From the IMG/VR virus record IMGVR_UViG_3300047510_004033, positions 1 through 52,473 of that record: a stretch of 52,473 bases of DNA; one strand, 5' to 3'. The position numbers and the translations under genes are program-made. Below the pieces are notes generated by a model. The model had not been told where the DNA came from. It ran no database searches and saw only the letters and a program-made list of their open reading frames with translations. Each line of letters begins with the position of its first letter. Positions within the stretch are counted from its first letter, which is position 1. Positions 18,519 to 26,463 of this stretch are shown here, in pieces. Source of the DNA: a virus.

Positions 18519-20912
18519 ATGCAATTTCAAATCTTAACAGAAGGTATTGCACATCTTGAAGATTTAACTCCTGAATCTTTTCTTGAGGTTCTTCAAAATC
18601 TGGAGAAATTTATTGCCACTGAAAAATTAGATGGCTTTAATTTTCGCTTTGGACTTGATTCAGCTGGTAAATTATATACTTCTCGTGAAAGCAAAGGCGC
18701 AAAAGATCGAATATTTGACGCTGATGATTATGGCACAGGTGCAGCCCAATTAAAATTTGCTGCAGCCCATCGCGCAATTCAAGATCAAGAAAAGATACTC
18801 CAAAAAGAATTAAAGCCCGGTGAGGCCGTAGAGATAGAAGTATTATCTGGCGAACAGCCAAATGCTATCAAATACGGTATTGACAATAAGAACTACATTT
18901 CACTACTCAGAATGGTTCCTGGTGATCTTGAAGAGGTAGATCAAAACAGATTAAAAGATATTTCAAAAGCGCTCTTAGGAAAGACTTCAAAGATCAGAAC
19001 ACCAATTTTAGACACCGAAGATGGAAAAAATCTGAAATTAATTTCAGTTAATATGAGTTGGGAATTTGTACCAGCTCAGAAAATTGACAGTGCTGAATTA
19101 AAAGAAATTGATGTTTCTTCCGAAATTGAAGAAATGCAAAAATATCTAGATTCAATCAATCAGTCATTAGACATGACAAACAGAGAAGTTCTAGCGCTGA
19201 AATTAACTTCAATCCCAAAGGAAAATCGTGAAAAAGCAAAAGAGGAAAGAGAACGCGTGAAAACTGAGGTGCTTGATAACTTCAAGCTACCAATTAAACA
19301 AAAATTTCTATCTCAGCTTGTCAGTAAGATAGAACCAAAGCTTCAAAAGAGTTCAGTAGACCCCAAAGAAAAAATTGGCGTTGAAGGGATTGTTCTATTA
19401 GATCCAGAAACACAAGAACAAGTAAAATTAGTAGATAAAGATACTTACACAACAATAAATTCATTCAATTTTGCAGTTCGAAAAAAAATCTCCGGTGCTG
19501 TTAGAAAAGCTGATGTTGAAGCTGAAGATGAATTATCTGGTGGAATTGAAGGTCGTGCCATGATTAGGATTGCTAAACTTTTCGGCAATCCATCTTTAGC
19601 ATTAACCATGCAGGCGAAACGTCAAATAGAAAAAATGAATGCCAAAACTGCGGAAGAAGCCGCAATTAAGATTGCTGAAAAGTCTTCTGTTAATTTTATG
19701 GATCTAAAAACAAAAATACTTTCTATCTTAGCAGCAGCCGAAAAAGATATTAACGAAGAATTAGAAAAATTTAAACGTGAAGCTAAAGATTATAAATTAG
19801 TTCTTAAAGATGGGCGAGAAGTGAAATATACACAAGAAATAATTAAAAGAACACTAATTCAATTCGCTGAGACTCTTTCAAAAATTTCTGAACTTGAGCG
19901 TTTAGTTAATAAAGCAAAGTCTAAAGAAGGATTGGTTGCTGCCATTTATGGAAATAAAATTAAGCAGATTTTTGGTCAGCAATTAGAAGAAGCATTAAGC
20001 CTATTTAAACCGCGAAAAATGAAAGTGCCGCTCTTACAATTTACTGATAGATTGGAATTACTCTCAAGAATTACACCAGAGCAAGCACACAACGCCTACA
20101 CGGCGAATTTGCTGGCAGCTTTACTGTTAGTCGCGACAAATTCAAGAACTGGTATAAAGGCGCTTCATGATCCCGAACACGCGAATCTACAAAAGCTGTC
20201 GCCTGACATGAGCGATTTGAATTTCTGGGGCGCAATTGTTTTTTATCCCGACAAGAAGCATGTTAAACCATACTTAAGTGCAGACACCGGTGCAGCGCTT
20301 TGGAAATCAGCCAAACGCATTTTTAAGGAAAGAATTAAAACAATCCACACTCCTATTTCTACAGATATAAGTTTTAACACTGTTAACTGGGAAGAACAGT
20401 CTGAAAATATGAGAGTCATCACTCTTAGGTTTGAAAATAGAACAAAGGCTATAAATATCATTCGAGCTGGAATTCCAACTTTTGATTTCTTGGATCAAGC
20501 AGCGCAGAATGATGTGATACAAAAAACATATATGCTGCTATTAAGACATGACCCGGCATCAAAATTGTTATCAGAGTTAAGAAAAACACAAAATGCGAAT
20601 TTATTAGGAGCTGCTGGAGTGGAAGCCAAAAAAAGTCTTATCAGAAGCGTTAACAAAATTGCTGAAGATAATCAACGAGTTAGTGAGACCACAGCAGGCG
20701 CAACAGGTGCAGCCGCTGTTGGTGGTGCACCAGCTGGCGCTGGTACAGGACCCATGGTTCACATGGCTACCACCAGTGATATTCCTGCCACCACAGCCGC
20801 TAGTATTGCAAGCTATCCCGTAAGAATTTTTAATAACGCGGCCGTCATGAGAAGAAAGAGAAATTTTCAAGCTACTTCCAAATTTATGAAACCAGTTAAG
20901 GATAAAAAATGA
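18519..20912 (+). CDS. Large protein with covalent nucleotidyltransferase (ligase-type) motifs
   Basis: A 797-residue protein. The N-terminal region has the signature order of DNA/RNA ligases and capping enzymes: motif I KLDG (Lys36, Asp38, Gly39), a LYTSRESKG strand 12 residues on, a VEIEVL segment (103-109) where motif III would fall, VEGIVLL (288-294, motif IV) and VKLVDK (302-307, motif V). Residues 190-285 insert a charged helical stretch between motifs III and IV, which is unusual. The remaining about 450 residues are mostly helical and end in an Ala/Gly-rich linker and a basic tail. An adenylated lysine intermediate is predicted if it is active. It heads an operon controlled by a late promoter, unlike replication ligases, so a virion or prohead role is possible. 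The ribosome site is AAGG. Confidence 0.62.
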   Translation: MQFQILTEGIAHLEDLTPESFLEVLQNLEKFIATEKLDGFNFRFGLDSAGKLYTSRESKGAKDRIFDADDYGTGAAQLKFAAAHRAIQDQEKILQKELKPGEAVEIEVLSGEQPNAIKYGIDNKNYISLLRMVPGDLEEVDQNRLKDISKALLGKTSKIRTPILDTEDGKNLKLISVNMSWEFVPAQKIDSAELKEIDVSSEIEEMQKYLDSINQSLDMTNREVLALKLTSIPKENREKAKEERERVKTEVLDNFKLPIKQKFLSQLVSKIEPKLQKSSVDPKEKIGVEGIVLLDPETQEQVKLVDKDTYTTINSFNFAVRKKISGAVRKADVEAEDELSGGIEGRAMIRIAKLFGNPSLALTMQAKRQIEKMNAKTAEEAAIKIAEKSSVNFMDLKTKILSILAAAEKDINEELEKFKREAKDYKLVLKDGREVKYTQEIIKRTLIQFAETLSKISELERLVNKAKSKEGLVAAIYGNKIKQIFGQQLEEALSLFKPRKMKVPLLQFTDRLELLSRITPEQAHNAYTANLLAALLLVATNSRTGIKALHDPEHANLQKLSPDMSDLNFWGAIVFYPDKKHVKPYLSADTGAALWKSAKRIFKERIKTIHTPISTDISFNTVNWEEQSENMRVITLRFENRTKAINIIRAGIPTFDFLDQAAQNDVIQKTYMLLLRHDPASKLLSELRKTQNANLLGAAGVEAKKSLIRSVNKIAEDNQRVSETTAGATGAAAVGGAPAGAGTGPMVHMATTSDIPATTAASIASYPVRIFNNAAVMRRKRNFQATSKFMKPVKDKK

Positions 20913-22339
20913 CTCAAAAACATGATAAGCCATTGAGCGAAACTACCGCTGCTGGCACACAACCAAAGCTCAATCTTTCTCTTTTGAGCCAAGTAGATAA
21001 TGCTCAAGCCGCTAAACAAGCTGGCCATGAACTTTCAACTAATGACGTTCACAAAATTTTATCTGATGCTCATGCCGAAGATGAAGAAGTTGAAACTGAA
21101 GCGTTCGGCTTAGAAACAGATGAAGGCGACATTGTTAAAGTGTACGTTAATATTAAAGACAGTGATGGCTTTGAAAAAGCCCTCGCTGATATGTTAGGAT
21201 CTGAAGATGACATTGAAACTGCTCTTGAGAAACTATCAACTCGTTTTGACATCGTTGATGTAGAATGGCCAGATATGGAAGAAGAGGAAGAGGGAGAAGA
21301 AGAGGGAGAAGAAGACAAAGAAGAGGACTGTGAAGACTGTGAAGGTTGTGAAAAGTGTGAAACAGAAGATGAAGCTGAAGCTGAACTCGAGTTGAGTCCC
21401 GAAGATTTGGAAAAAGCTGCTGAGGCCGAAGAAGAAGAAGAAATAAAACAAGAGGAGAGCAAAATGTCATCATTTGGACAAAAATTTACACAGCGTTTAT
21501 TGTCAGCCATCAATCAGGAGATCACCTCTGACAGCTCATTAACTGAGGCAGTAGATAAAAAAGAAATGCTTTTTGATTTAACTGTAGATCAAAAAGAACT
21601 CGAGCGCAAATTTCAAATTCCGATGCAGCGCAAAATTATTCAAACTATTTTGCTGATGGGTTTTCCAGTTTCGCAACTTAAAACAAAACTTTCATCTCTG
21701 CGTGATGGCGTAGAAGCCGCGCAAGAAACTCTGACCTCAAACCCACAGGCACTACGTTATTTTAAAGAGCTACACAAAGTTTTAGGCCAAATGGTTGGTG
21801 CTAAGCAAAGTGAAAAAGCTGAGGTGATGGAAGGCGAAAAAGATGCACATTTCTCCTCAATCTACCAGCAAAAAATTTATGATCTTTACAAAATGCTTGG
21901 TGTTCCAGAAGAATTATTGGGCCAACAAAAGAAAACTCGCTTTATTGAACAACTAAAAGATATGGCAATTTTGGTAATGTCTTCACCAGAGCTGCGCCGC
22001 GTAGTTAACAATTTAGAAAAAGCTCTTGGAAAAGAAGATGCGGCTATCGGCATGAAGTCAACTGACCGCCCAGTCGGCGAGAAAATAATGGCTGAAGAAA
22101 TGATGGCAAGTGACGCACTAGGCACTTCACCATTGGCACAAGTTTTAGTTAATCTGTTTAACGCGTTAGAATTAGGCGATGCAATAAACAAACAAGACGT
22201 ACTCCAAAAACTGAAGAAACAAATTCGAGACGACAGAATGGAAGTCAAAGGAATGTCGATGATCGTCAACAAGTTGAATTCAGCTGTTGAGATGATTAAC
22301 AAAGGTAAAGCAAAACCAGCAGAAGGTGCTGAGGAATAA
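20909..22339 (+). CDS. Hyperacidic protein with a CxxCxxCxxC cluster, possible prohead/internal protein
   Basis: A 476-residue protein overlapping the upstream gene by four bases (ATGA). Residues 1-120 form a mixed domain, and residues 123-184 are a Glu/Asp-dominated segment containing Cys141, Cys144, Cys147 and Cys150. From residue 186 on there is a helical domain to the end. A strong ribosome-site-like GAGGAG lies just before the in-frame ATG of residue 186 (21464), so a 291-residue shorter product may also be made. Acidic segments are typical of phage prohead core proteins, which are removed on maturation. That role is inferred from composition and from the basic neighbour, not from homology. 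Confidence 0.55.
   Translation: MTQKHDKPLSETTAAGTQPKLNLSLLSQVDNAQAAKQAGHELSTNDVHKILSDAHAEDEEVETEAFGLETDEGDIVKVYVNIKDSDGFEKALADMLGSEDDIETALEKLSTRFDIVDVEWPDMEEEEEGEEEGEEDKEEDCEDCEGCEKCETEDEAEAELELSPEDLEKAAEAEEEEEIKQEESKMSSFGQKFTQRLLSAINQEITSDSSLTEAVDKKEMLFDLTVDQKELERKFQIPMQRKIIQTILLMGFPVSQLKTKLSSLRDGVEAAQETLTSNPQALRYFKELHKVLGQMVGAKQSEKAEVMEGEKDAHFSSIYQQKIYDLYKMLGVPEELLGQQKKTRFIEQLKDMAILVMSSPELRRVVNNLEKALGKEDAAIGMKSTDRPVGEKIMAEEMMASDALGTSPLAQVLVNLFNALELGDAINKQDVLQKLKKQIRDDRMEVKGMSMIVNKLNSAVEMINKGKAKPAEGAEE
21451..21466 (+). promoter_or_regulatory. Possible internal translation start within the acidic protein
   Basis: AGAGGAGAG at 21451-21459 lies five bases before an in-frame ATG (21464-21466) at the boundary between the acidic linker and the helical domain. 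GAA/GAG codons mimic ribosome sites in acidic stretches, so this may be coincidental. Confidence 0.4.
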
Positions 22340-22355
22340 TTCGACAGGACCTAAA

Positions 22356-22652
22356 ATGAATAAGCCTGTTATATCACTTCTGCAGCAAATTGATGAAGCA
22401 GTCCGCGCTTTTAGAAGGCGCGGGCATGAAATCAAACGAGTGTTTGTTTGCGCGGGCGGCCCGCGTAAAGGTAAAAAAGTCAGTAAGCTAACTGCATGTT
22501 TTAAACGGCGTAAACCGCTTAAAACGCGCCTTAAATTACGTAAAGCAGCATTAAGAACTAAGGCGCAGCGCGCAGTTAAAACAAAATTGGGACTCAGAAA
22601 AGCAGCACATTTCAAATTAATACGTCTGAATAAAGCTATTAGAAAAAGATGA
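22356..22652 (+). CDS. Hyperbasic 98-residue protein, possible DNA-binding virion protein
   Basis: About 34 of 98 residues are Lys or Arg and only three are acidic. After a short amphipathic helix (residues 4-20) comes a long series of Lys/Arg clusters (RRRG, PRKGKK, FKRRKPLK, LRKAALRTKAQRAVKTK). It would bind nucleic acid or the hyperacidic protein encoded immediately upstream. The ATG at 22356 after AGGAC is preferred over a GTG at 22326, which overlaps the previous gene. The stop overlaps the nuclease start by four bases. Possible roles are a packaged DNA-condensing protein, a prohead core protein or a counter-ion partner for the acidic protein. No named family is recognised. Confidence 0.7.
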   Translation: MNKPVISLLQQIDEAVRAFRRRGHEIKRVFVCAGGPRKGKKVSKLTACFKRRKPLKTRLKLRKAALRTKAQRAVKTKLGLRKAAHFKLIRLNKAIRKR

Positions 22653-23317
22653 CTCAATTTAATTACAAAGACTACGACACTGTTAATTTAAATAACACAC
22701 GCTTCTATGACATTGACGGCTGTCATTATCCATCTATTACTTCAGTTTTGGGCAATACCATGTCTGAGGAAAAGAAGAAATCTTTGCAAAATTGGCGAAA
22801 TTCTCTAGGCGCCGAGAAGGCAGCTAAATTTACTAAGGACGCCGCCGAACGTGGCACACAGATTCACTTAATGTGCGAGCGCTTTCTGAAAGGCGAAAAT
22901 GTAGTTCAGAAACCAAATGAATTTACTCCTCAAGTACTTGGCATGTTTAATGGACTTAAGTTAAAGCTCGGAAAAATAAAAGACATTTGGGGTCAAGAAG
23001 TTGTTTTATACTCTCATGAGTTAGAAGTTGCTGGGCGCTGTGACTTAATTGGCGTCTATAATGACTCTCCAGCAATAATCGATTTTAAAACTAGCACTAG
23101 GCTAAAAGATAAATCAAAAATTGGAGATTACGTATTACAGATTACTGCATACGCTCAGATGCACAATGAAATGTTTGACACTAAAATAGAAAAAGGTGTC
23201 ATTTTAATGATCACTGAGCAAGGTTTTCCGAGTGAATTTCATTACACACTTACTGAACATAAATTAGAACTTGAAAAACGAGTTGCAGACTTTTACACTC
23301 GCCTTCTTGACGCATAA
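22649..23317 (+). CDS. PD-(D/E)XK exonuclease, MGME1/RecB-like
   Basis: A 222-residue single-domain nuclease with the full motif order of the MGME1/Cas4/RecB branch: RGTQIHLMCERFL (His73), a Glu strand GQEVVLYS (Glu117), GRCDLIG (Asp132), IIDFKTS (Asp145 and Lys147) and QITAYAQM (Gln164, Tyr168). All expected catalytic residues appear present. Such enzymes trim single-stranded DNA ends and occur in T4-like marine phages, where they may degrade host DNA or process replication or packaging intermediates. It is embedded, with ATGA overlap, in an operon of structural-looking genes rather than among the replication genes. Confidence 0.85.
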   Translation: MTQFNYKDYDTVNLNNTRFYDIDGCHYPSITSVLGNTMSEEKKKSLQNWRNSLGAEKAAKFTKDAAERGTQIHLMCERFLKGENVVQKPNEFTPQVLGMFNGLKLKLGKIKDIWGQEVVLYSHELEVAGRCDLIGVYNDSPAIIDFKTSTRLKDKSKIGDYVLQITAYAQMHNEMFDTKIEKGVILMITEQGFPSEFHYTLTEHKLELEKRVADFYTRLLDA

Positions 23318-23328
23318 CGGAGATTAGC

Positions 23329-23841
23329 ATGCCAGCCGACACATACACCCCCAACTTGACAATTGCTACCACCCTAGAACCCATGGCGGTAATTCAACCG
23401 GCAGACGCACTCGCTGCAGAGCCAGAAGCAATGCAAACAGCCGAACCAGACTATCTTACAAAAGACGAAGTGATGCAGGCTGTTGCTCAAGCTGATACAA
23501 GCGTAAGTGCCACTGCTGAAGAACCCGCGGTAGCACCAGGTTCACCGTATTTTAGTGTCTCAGTAGTAGACGTGGTGCCAGTTAAAGGTGGCAACCCAGT
23601 TGATCCAATTCTAAAGTTTAACGTAAATTTTAACGTATTTTTAGATGATGGGTCAGTTGTGCCGGTGTCAAGAATTTTAGAAATCGACAGCTGCAATTTA
23701 ATCGATGATGCGCTGAAGCAAATAAATGACAAAGTTATTCGTTTGGAAAGCCAAGAAAATAAAGCTGGAAAATCACAGGCTAAGGTCGCGAAGAGAATGA
23801 GAGAATTAGCTGGAATTCCGCACAGGGGGAACTTTGTATGA
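23329..23841 (+). CDS. Unknown protein with a Pro/Ala-rich N-terminus
   Basis: A 170-residue protein. Residues 1-75 are low in complexity (A, P, E, T rich) and probably disordered. Residues 76-135 form a compact beta-like domain (FSVSVVDVVPVK ... FNVNFNVFLDDGSVVPV), followed by a charged helix and a basic tail (KVAKRMRELAGIPHRG). The family is not recognised. The ribosome site CGGAGA precedes the ATG, and the stop overlaps the next start by four bases. Its neighbours are a nuclease upstream and another acidic-linker protein downstream. Confidence 0.6.
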   Translation: MPADTYTPNLTIATTLEPMAVIQPADALAAEPEAMQTAEPDYLTKDEVMQAVAQADTSVSATAEEPAVAPGSPYFSVSVVDVVPVKGGNPVDPILKFNVNFNVFLDDGSVVPVSRILEIDSCNLIDDALKQINDKVIRLESQENKAGKSQAKVAKRMRELAGIPHRGNFV

Positions 23842-24467
23842 AAACTCTAGTACTTTCATTACTGATTAAGGATGATTCCCTATATAGTCAAATAGTTGAA
23901 ATGCTGGCTAAGCAGTTAAAAGAAAATGGAATTAATGTTCTTCAACAGACAGGGCCTGGCTCAACAATTTTAAATGGCATTCAGGTGACAGACGAAGAAG
24001 AGGAACAGGAAGAGAAAGAAGAGGAACAGGGTGAAGAACCAGAAGAAGTTGCGGTTGAACCAAAGCAAGAAGAACCAGAAGAAGTTGAAATGCCAGCAGC
24101 ATCCGAAGCAGAACCGGAAGAAATGACGGTCGCGGCAGAAGACGAAGAAGTTAAAAATGAAGAGATAGTTGAAGAAGAGCAGTCATTCTGGGTTAAATCT
24201 TTTTGGCTAGGCGACTGCGACGTAAAAGTAAAAAGTGGCGTGACCGAATCAATTCTCTACGTCGATGAAATCACCGTAGATGCACCGTACGCCTTATTCA
24301 AATTCAAGGATACTTCATATAGATATCCTATTTGCGAAAATACCGCTGAAGGCGCAAGCATCGCATTAGATTTTTATTCTGCAAATGAGTTATTTAGAGA
24401 AGTTAAATGCCTGCTTAAGAAAAAAGAAGATCAAGATTTTGATTTAACTCTGAGCTCTAAATCATGA
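23838..24467 (+). CDS. Unknown protein with a hyperacidic central linker
   Basis: A 209-residue protein in three parts: a small N-terminal helical/strand domain (1-50), a Glu-dominated linker (51-117), and a C-terminal beta-rich domain (118-209) containing SFWVKSFWLGDCDV and a Lys-rich end. The acidic linker resembles that of the 476-residue protein at 20909 in composition but not in order. It overlaps the genes on both sides by four bases. No named family is recognised. An internal virion or prohead protein is possible from composition and operon context. Confidence 0.6.
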   Translation: MKTLVLSLLIKDDSLYSQIVEMLAKQLKENGINVLQQTGPGSTILNGIQVTDEEEEQEEKEEEQGEEPEEVAVEPKQEEPEEVEMPAASEAEPEEMTVAAEDEEVKNEEIVEEEQSFWVKSFWLGDCDVKVKSGVTESILYVDEITVDAPYALFKFKDTSYRYPICENTAEGASIALDFYSANELFREVKCLLKKKEDQDFDLTLSSKS

Positions 24468-25243
24468 AAAATAAAATAATCTTTCCAGAATATGTTCAAA
24501 ATAATATTAATTTTAGAATAGTATCTTCACACACAATTTCTAAATTTAAAGAAGCACAAGCTTTTGACTTTAACGAAATCAACACGGCTGAATATAAAGA
24601 TAAATTTTCAAAAGCGACTCGTGAAATAGTGTTAATTGAATATGATTATTGGTTTAAGTTTATTTTAGAAGTTGAAAGATATTTTCTACAGTACGGTGAA
24701 GAGAAAAATTTAACAAGTTGCTGTAGCGTAAAGATAAAACCTATTCTAGACCAAGTTTTTACTTACATTGAAGATATTTTAATTTCTCATGATGAGCTTT
24801 TCAGCAACTCTTTAATTAGTTATGTCATTAAAATTCATGAAATTGCAAAACAGCCGCTGGCAGAAATGCTAAATGAGCTTGAGGGTTTATCTATTTTTAT
24901 TGCATTTCCGATGGTTACAAAAATAATTTCTGCATATCTGCAAATGGTCATGTTCAGCATGTTTGAATTTAACCATAACGTTATAAATAGCAAAATGGAG
25001 AAAGAAAAGATTTTATGTTTTACTGATTTGGTTGATTTTGACTCAAAATATGAAAAGATTTATGCAATAACAGAACGTGCATGTTTAATGAAACAAATGT
25101 TTGGCGTAAGAGAATTCACAATTAAAAATTATAAGCATGTCGATGCGCCTCACATTGAGGCAGTATTTAAGCAGCTCGAAGAAAAGGGAATAAGGATATT
25201 AAATTTATCTGATATACAGGCATACCACTTATTAGCCGCGTAA
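24464..25243 (+). CDS. Unknown helical protein
   Basis: A 259-residue, mostly helical protein rich in I, F, K and E. Hydrophobic patches around residues 140-175 (LSIFIAFPMVTKIISAYL, then VMFSMFEF) are borderline for membrane segments but also fit a buried helix bundle. Two adjacent cysteines occur in NLTSCCSVKIK. It overlaps the previous gene by four bases (ATGA) and is followed by a 25-base gap. No family is recognised and no function is proposed. Confidence 0.58.
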   Translation: MKNKIIFPEYVQNNINFRIVSSHTISKFKEAQAFDFNEINTAEYKDKFSKATREIVLIEYDYWFKFILEVERYFLQYGEEKNLTSCCSVKIKPILDQVFTYIEDILISHDELFSNSLISYVIKIHEIAKQPLAEMLNELEGLSIFIAFPMVTKIISAYLQMVMFSMFEFNHNVINSKMEKEKILCFTDLVDFDSKYEKIYAITERACLMKQMFGVREFTIKNYKHVDAPHIEAVFKQLEEKGIRILNLSDIQAYHLLAA

Positions 25244-25268
25244 TTTAACCCTTTTTTGAGTTTATCCT

Positions 25269-25778
25269 ATGGAACTTATTTTAAAACTTTTTACCAGCGT
25301 TGCCAATGTGATGACGCTCGAGATGTTCATCTATTTGATTGCGATCATAATAGCAGTAAGTATATTAGTCGTTAAATTGACATTAAAGTTCTCAGATACA
25401 TTTAGAGAAGTTTTTAAGTCAAAAAAGATGGCCCAAGAAGAGATTAAATCTTTTCTTGGAGAGGAACTTCAGAAGATTCAAGATAATTTATCTCAGCAGA
25501 TAGGTGATTCTGATCAACAGGTTAAATTCGATGATGAAAGAATTAAGGAAATACTTCAGCAGAGCGTAGAAGATATTGAGCTGGTTAAAGAGAAAATTGA
25601 GAACTTAGAAAAAACATTATTCGTTTTAAACAAGCTCGTTGAAGATATTTCTGAAGACCAAAAACATGTTCATGCAGAATTAACAAGAAATATTAATGAC
25701 ATTGGAAAAACTTTAGCCACGTTACAGGGAATATTATTAGTTAGCAACATGACTGTGCAGCGCTCAAATTTTGGTTGA
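25269..25778 (+). CDS. Membrane-anchored coiled-coil protein
   Basis: A 169-residue protein with one strong transmembrane helix near the N-terminus (about residues 19-39, MFIYLIAIIIAVSILVVKL) and a long heptad-rich region (about 48-150). The topology resembles phage membrane-tethered coiled coils such as i-spanins, but there is no partner lipoprotein beside it and a spanin pair exists at 30200-30912. Other possibilities are a superinfection-exclusion or envelope-scaffold protein. It is the last gene of the operon starting at 18519; nine bases after it a new exact late promoter box begins. Confidence 0.65.
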   Translation: MELILKLFTSVANVMTLEMFIYLIAIIIAVSILVVKLTLKFSDTFREVFKSKKMAQEEIKSFLGEELQKIQDNLSQQIGDSDQQVKFDDERIKEILQQSVEDIELVKEKIENLEKTLFVLNKLVEDISEDQKHVHAELTRNINDIGKTLATLQGILLVSNMTVQRSNFG

Positions 25779-25786
25779 GCGAAAAC

Positions 25787-25794
25787 TATAAATA
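25787..25794 (+). promoter_or_regulatory. Late promoter, exact TATAAATA
   Basis: Exact late -10 box 30 bases before the ATG at 25825, nine bases after the preceding stop. Confidence 0.75.
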
Positions 25795-25824
25795 GAATAA
25801 CATAGTAATTTAGAAGAGGTCGTA

Positions 25825-26463
25825 ATGGTTAAAAGCCCATTCATCGTAATTGAAGAATTTATATCACCGAAGTTGTGTGAGGATATTGTTGCGAAAGTTT
25901 GGGTAGAACAACCAGATCTTGACAAAGATGGAGATCCAATAAAGATGGAGCGCTTTAATCAAGAGCTCCAGTCTTCTCTGTACAAGAGAATCTCAGAATT
26001 AGTTCCCGTGGTTGAAGATACGTATGATGTAAAATATCGCGGCAGTGACAAATTAGTTTTTCAATATTATCCTGAATTTAGTAAGCGACCTGCTGAAGCA
26101 CCCGGTTGCGAAAATTCAAAATACGTTAGGAAGAAGTGGGTTAAAGTAAAAGATGTTGATTTGACCGCAATTATTTGGCTAAAATCATATAATAATCAAA
26201 TTCCACTAGATCCAAACACAGAAGTTTATGGTGGAAAATTAGAATTTCCTGCGTATAACTTCTCATTATTGCCGCAGCGTGGTACAATGGTGATGTATCC
26301 AGCAGGCCCGCATTTTATCACTGCAATCTCTCCAGTTTTAGTTGGAGATTTGTATCAGATTAAATTGAATATAGCCGTTCAGCCAAAACAGGGCGGAATT
26401 TGGCTTTACGACCCATCTCAGTTTCCAGGTACTTGGAACCAGTGGTTTGAGACTTTCTTTTAA
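25825..26463 (+). CDS. 2OG-Fe(II) oxygenase-fold protein with an altered metal site
   Basis: A 212-residue protein with the layout of phage prolyl-hydroxylase-like oxygenases: an N-terminal FIVIEEFISPKLCEDIV segment, a strand VDLTAIIWLKSYN preceding YGGKLEFP, and RGTMVMYPAGPHFITAISPV near the end, giving the distal His163. The proximal HxD metal pair, normally about 15-20 residues before the LTAIIWL-type strand, reads Gly94-Cys95-Glu96 here, and the 2OG-binding Arg near the end is Gln178 or Lys180. Either this branch uses other ligands or the enzyme is inactive. It has its own exact late promoter, and its stop abuts the stop of the convergent minus-strand gene. Confidence 0.65.
   Translation: MVKSPFIVIEEFISPKLCEDIVAKVWVEQPDLDKDGDPIKMERFNQELQSSLYKRISELVPVVEDTYDVKYRGSDKLVFQYYPEFSKRPAEAPGCENSKYVRKKWVKVKDVDLTAIIWLKSYNNQIPLDPNTEVYGGKLEFPAYNFSLLPQRGTMVMYPAGPHFITAISPVLVGDLYQIKLNIAVQPKQGGIWLYDPSQFPGTWNQWFETFF

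Noticed and set aside
18519-20912. Calling the gene a replication DNA ligase
   Set aside because: Size, helical insert, late promoter and structural neighbours do not fit; the motifs support only a ligase-type nucleotidyltransferase fold.
21070-21513. Long minus-strand open frame opposite the acidic segment
   Set aside because: It is Ser/Phe-rich only because GAA/GAG repeats read backwards as TTC/CTC; it has no ribosome site and overlaps a well-supported gene.
25269-25778. Holin or second i-spanin
   Set aside because: One membrane helix and a long coiled coil do not fit common holins, and no o-spanin partner is adjacent. It is listed only as a membrane-anchored coiled-coil protein.
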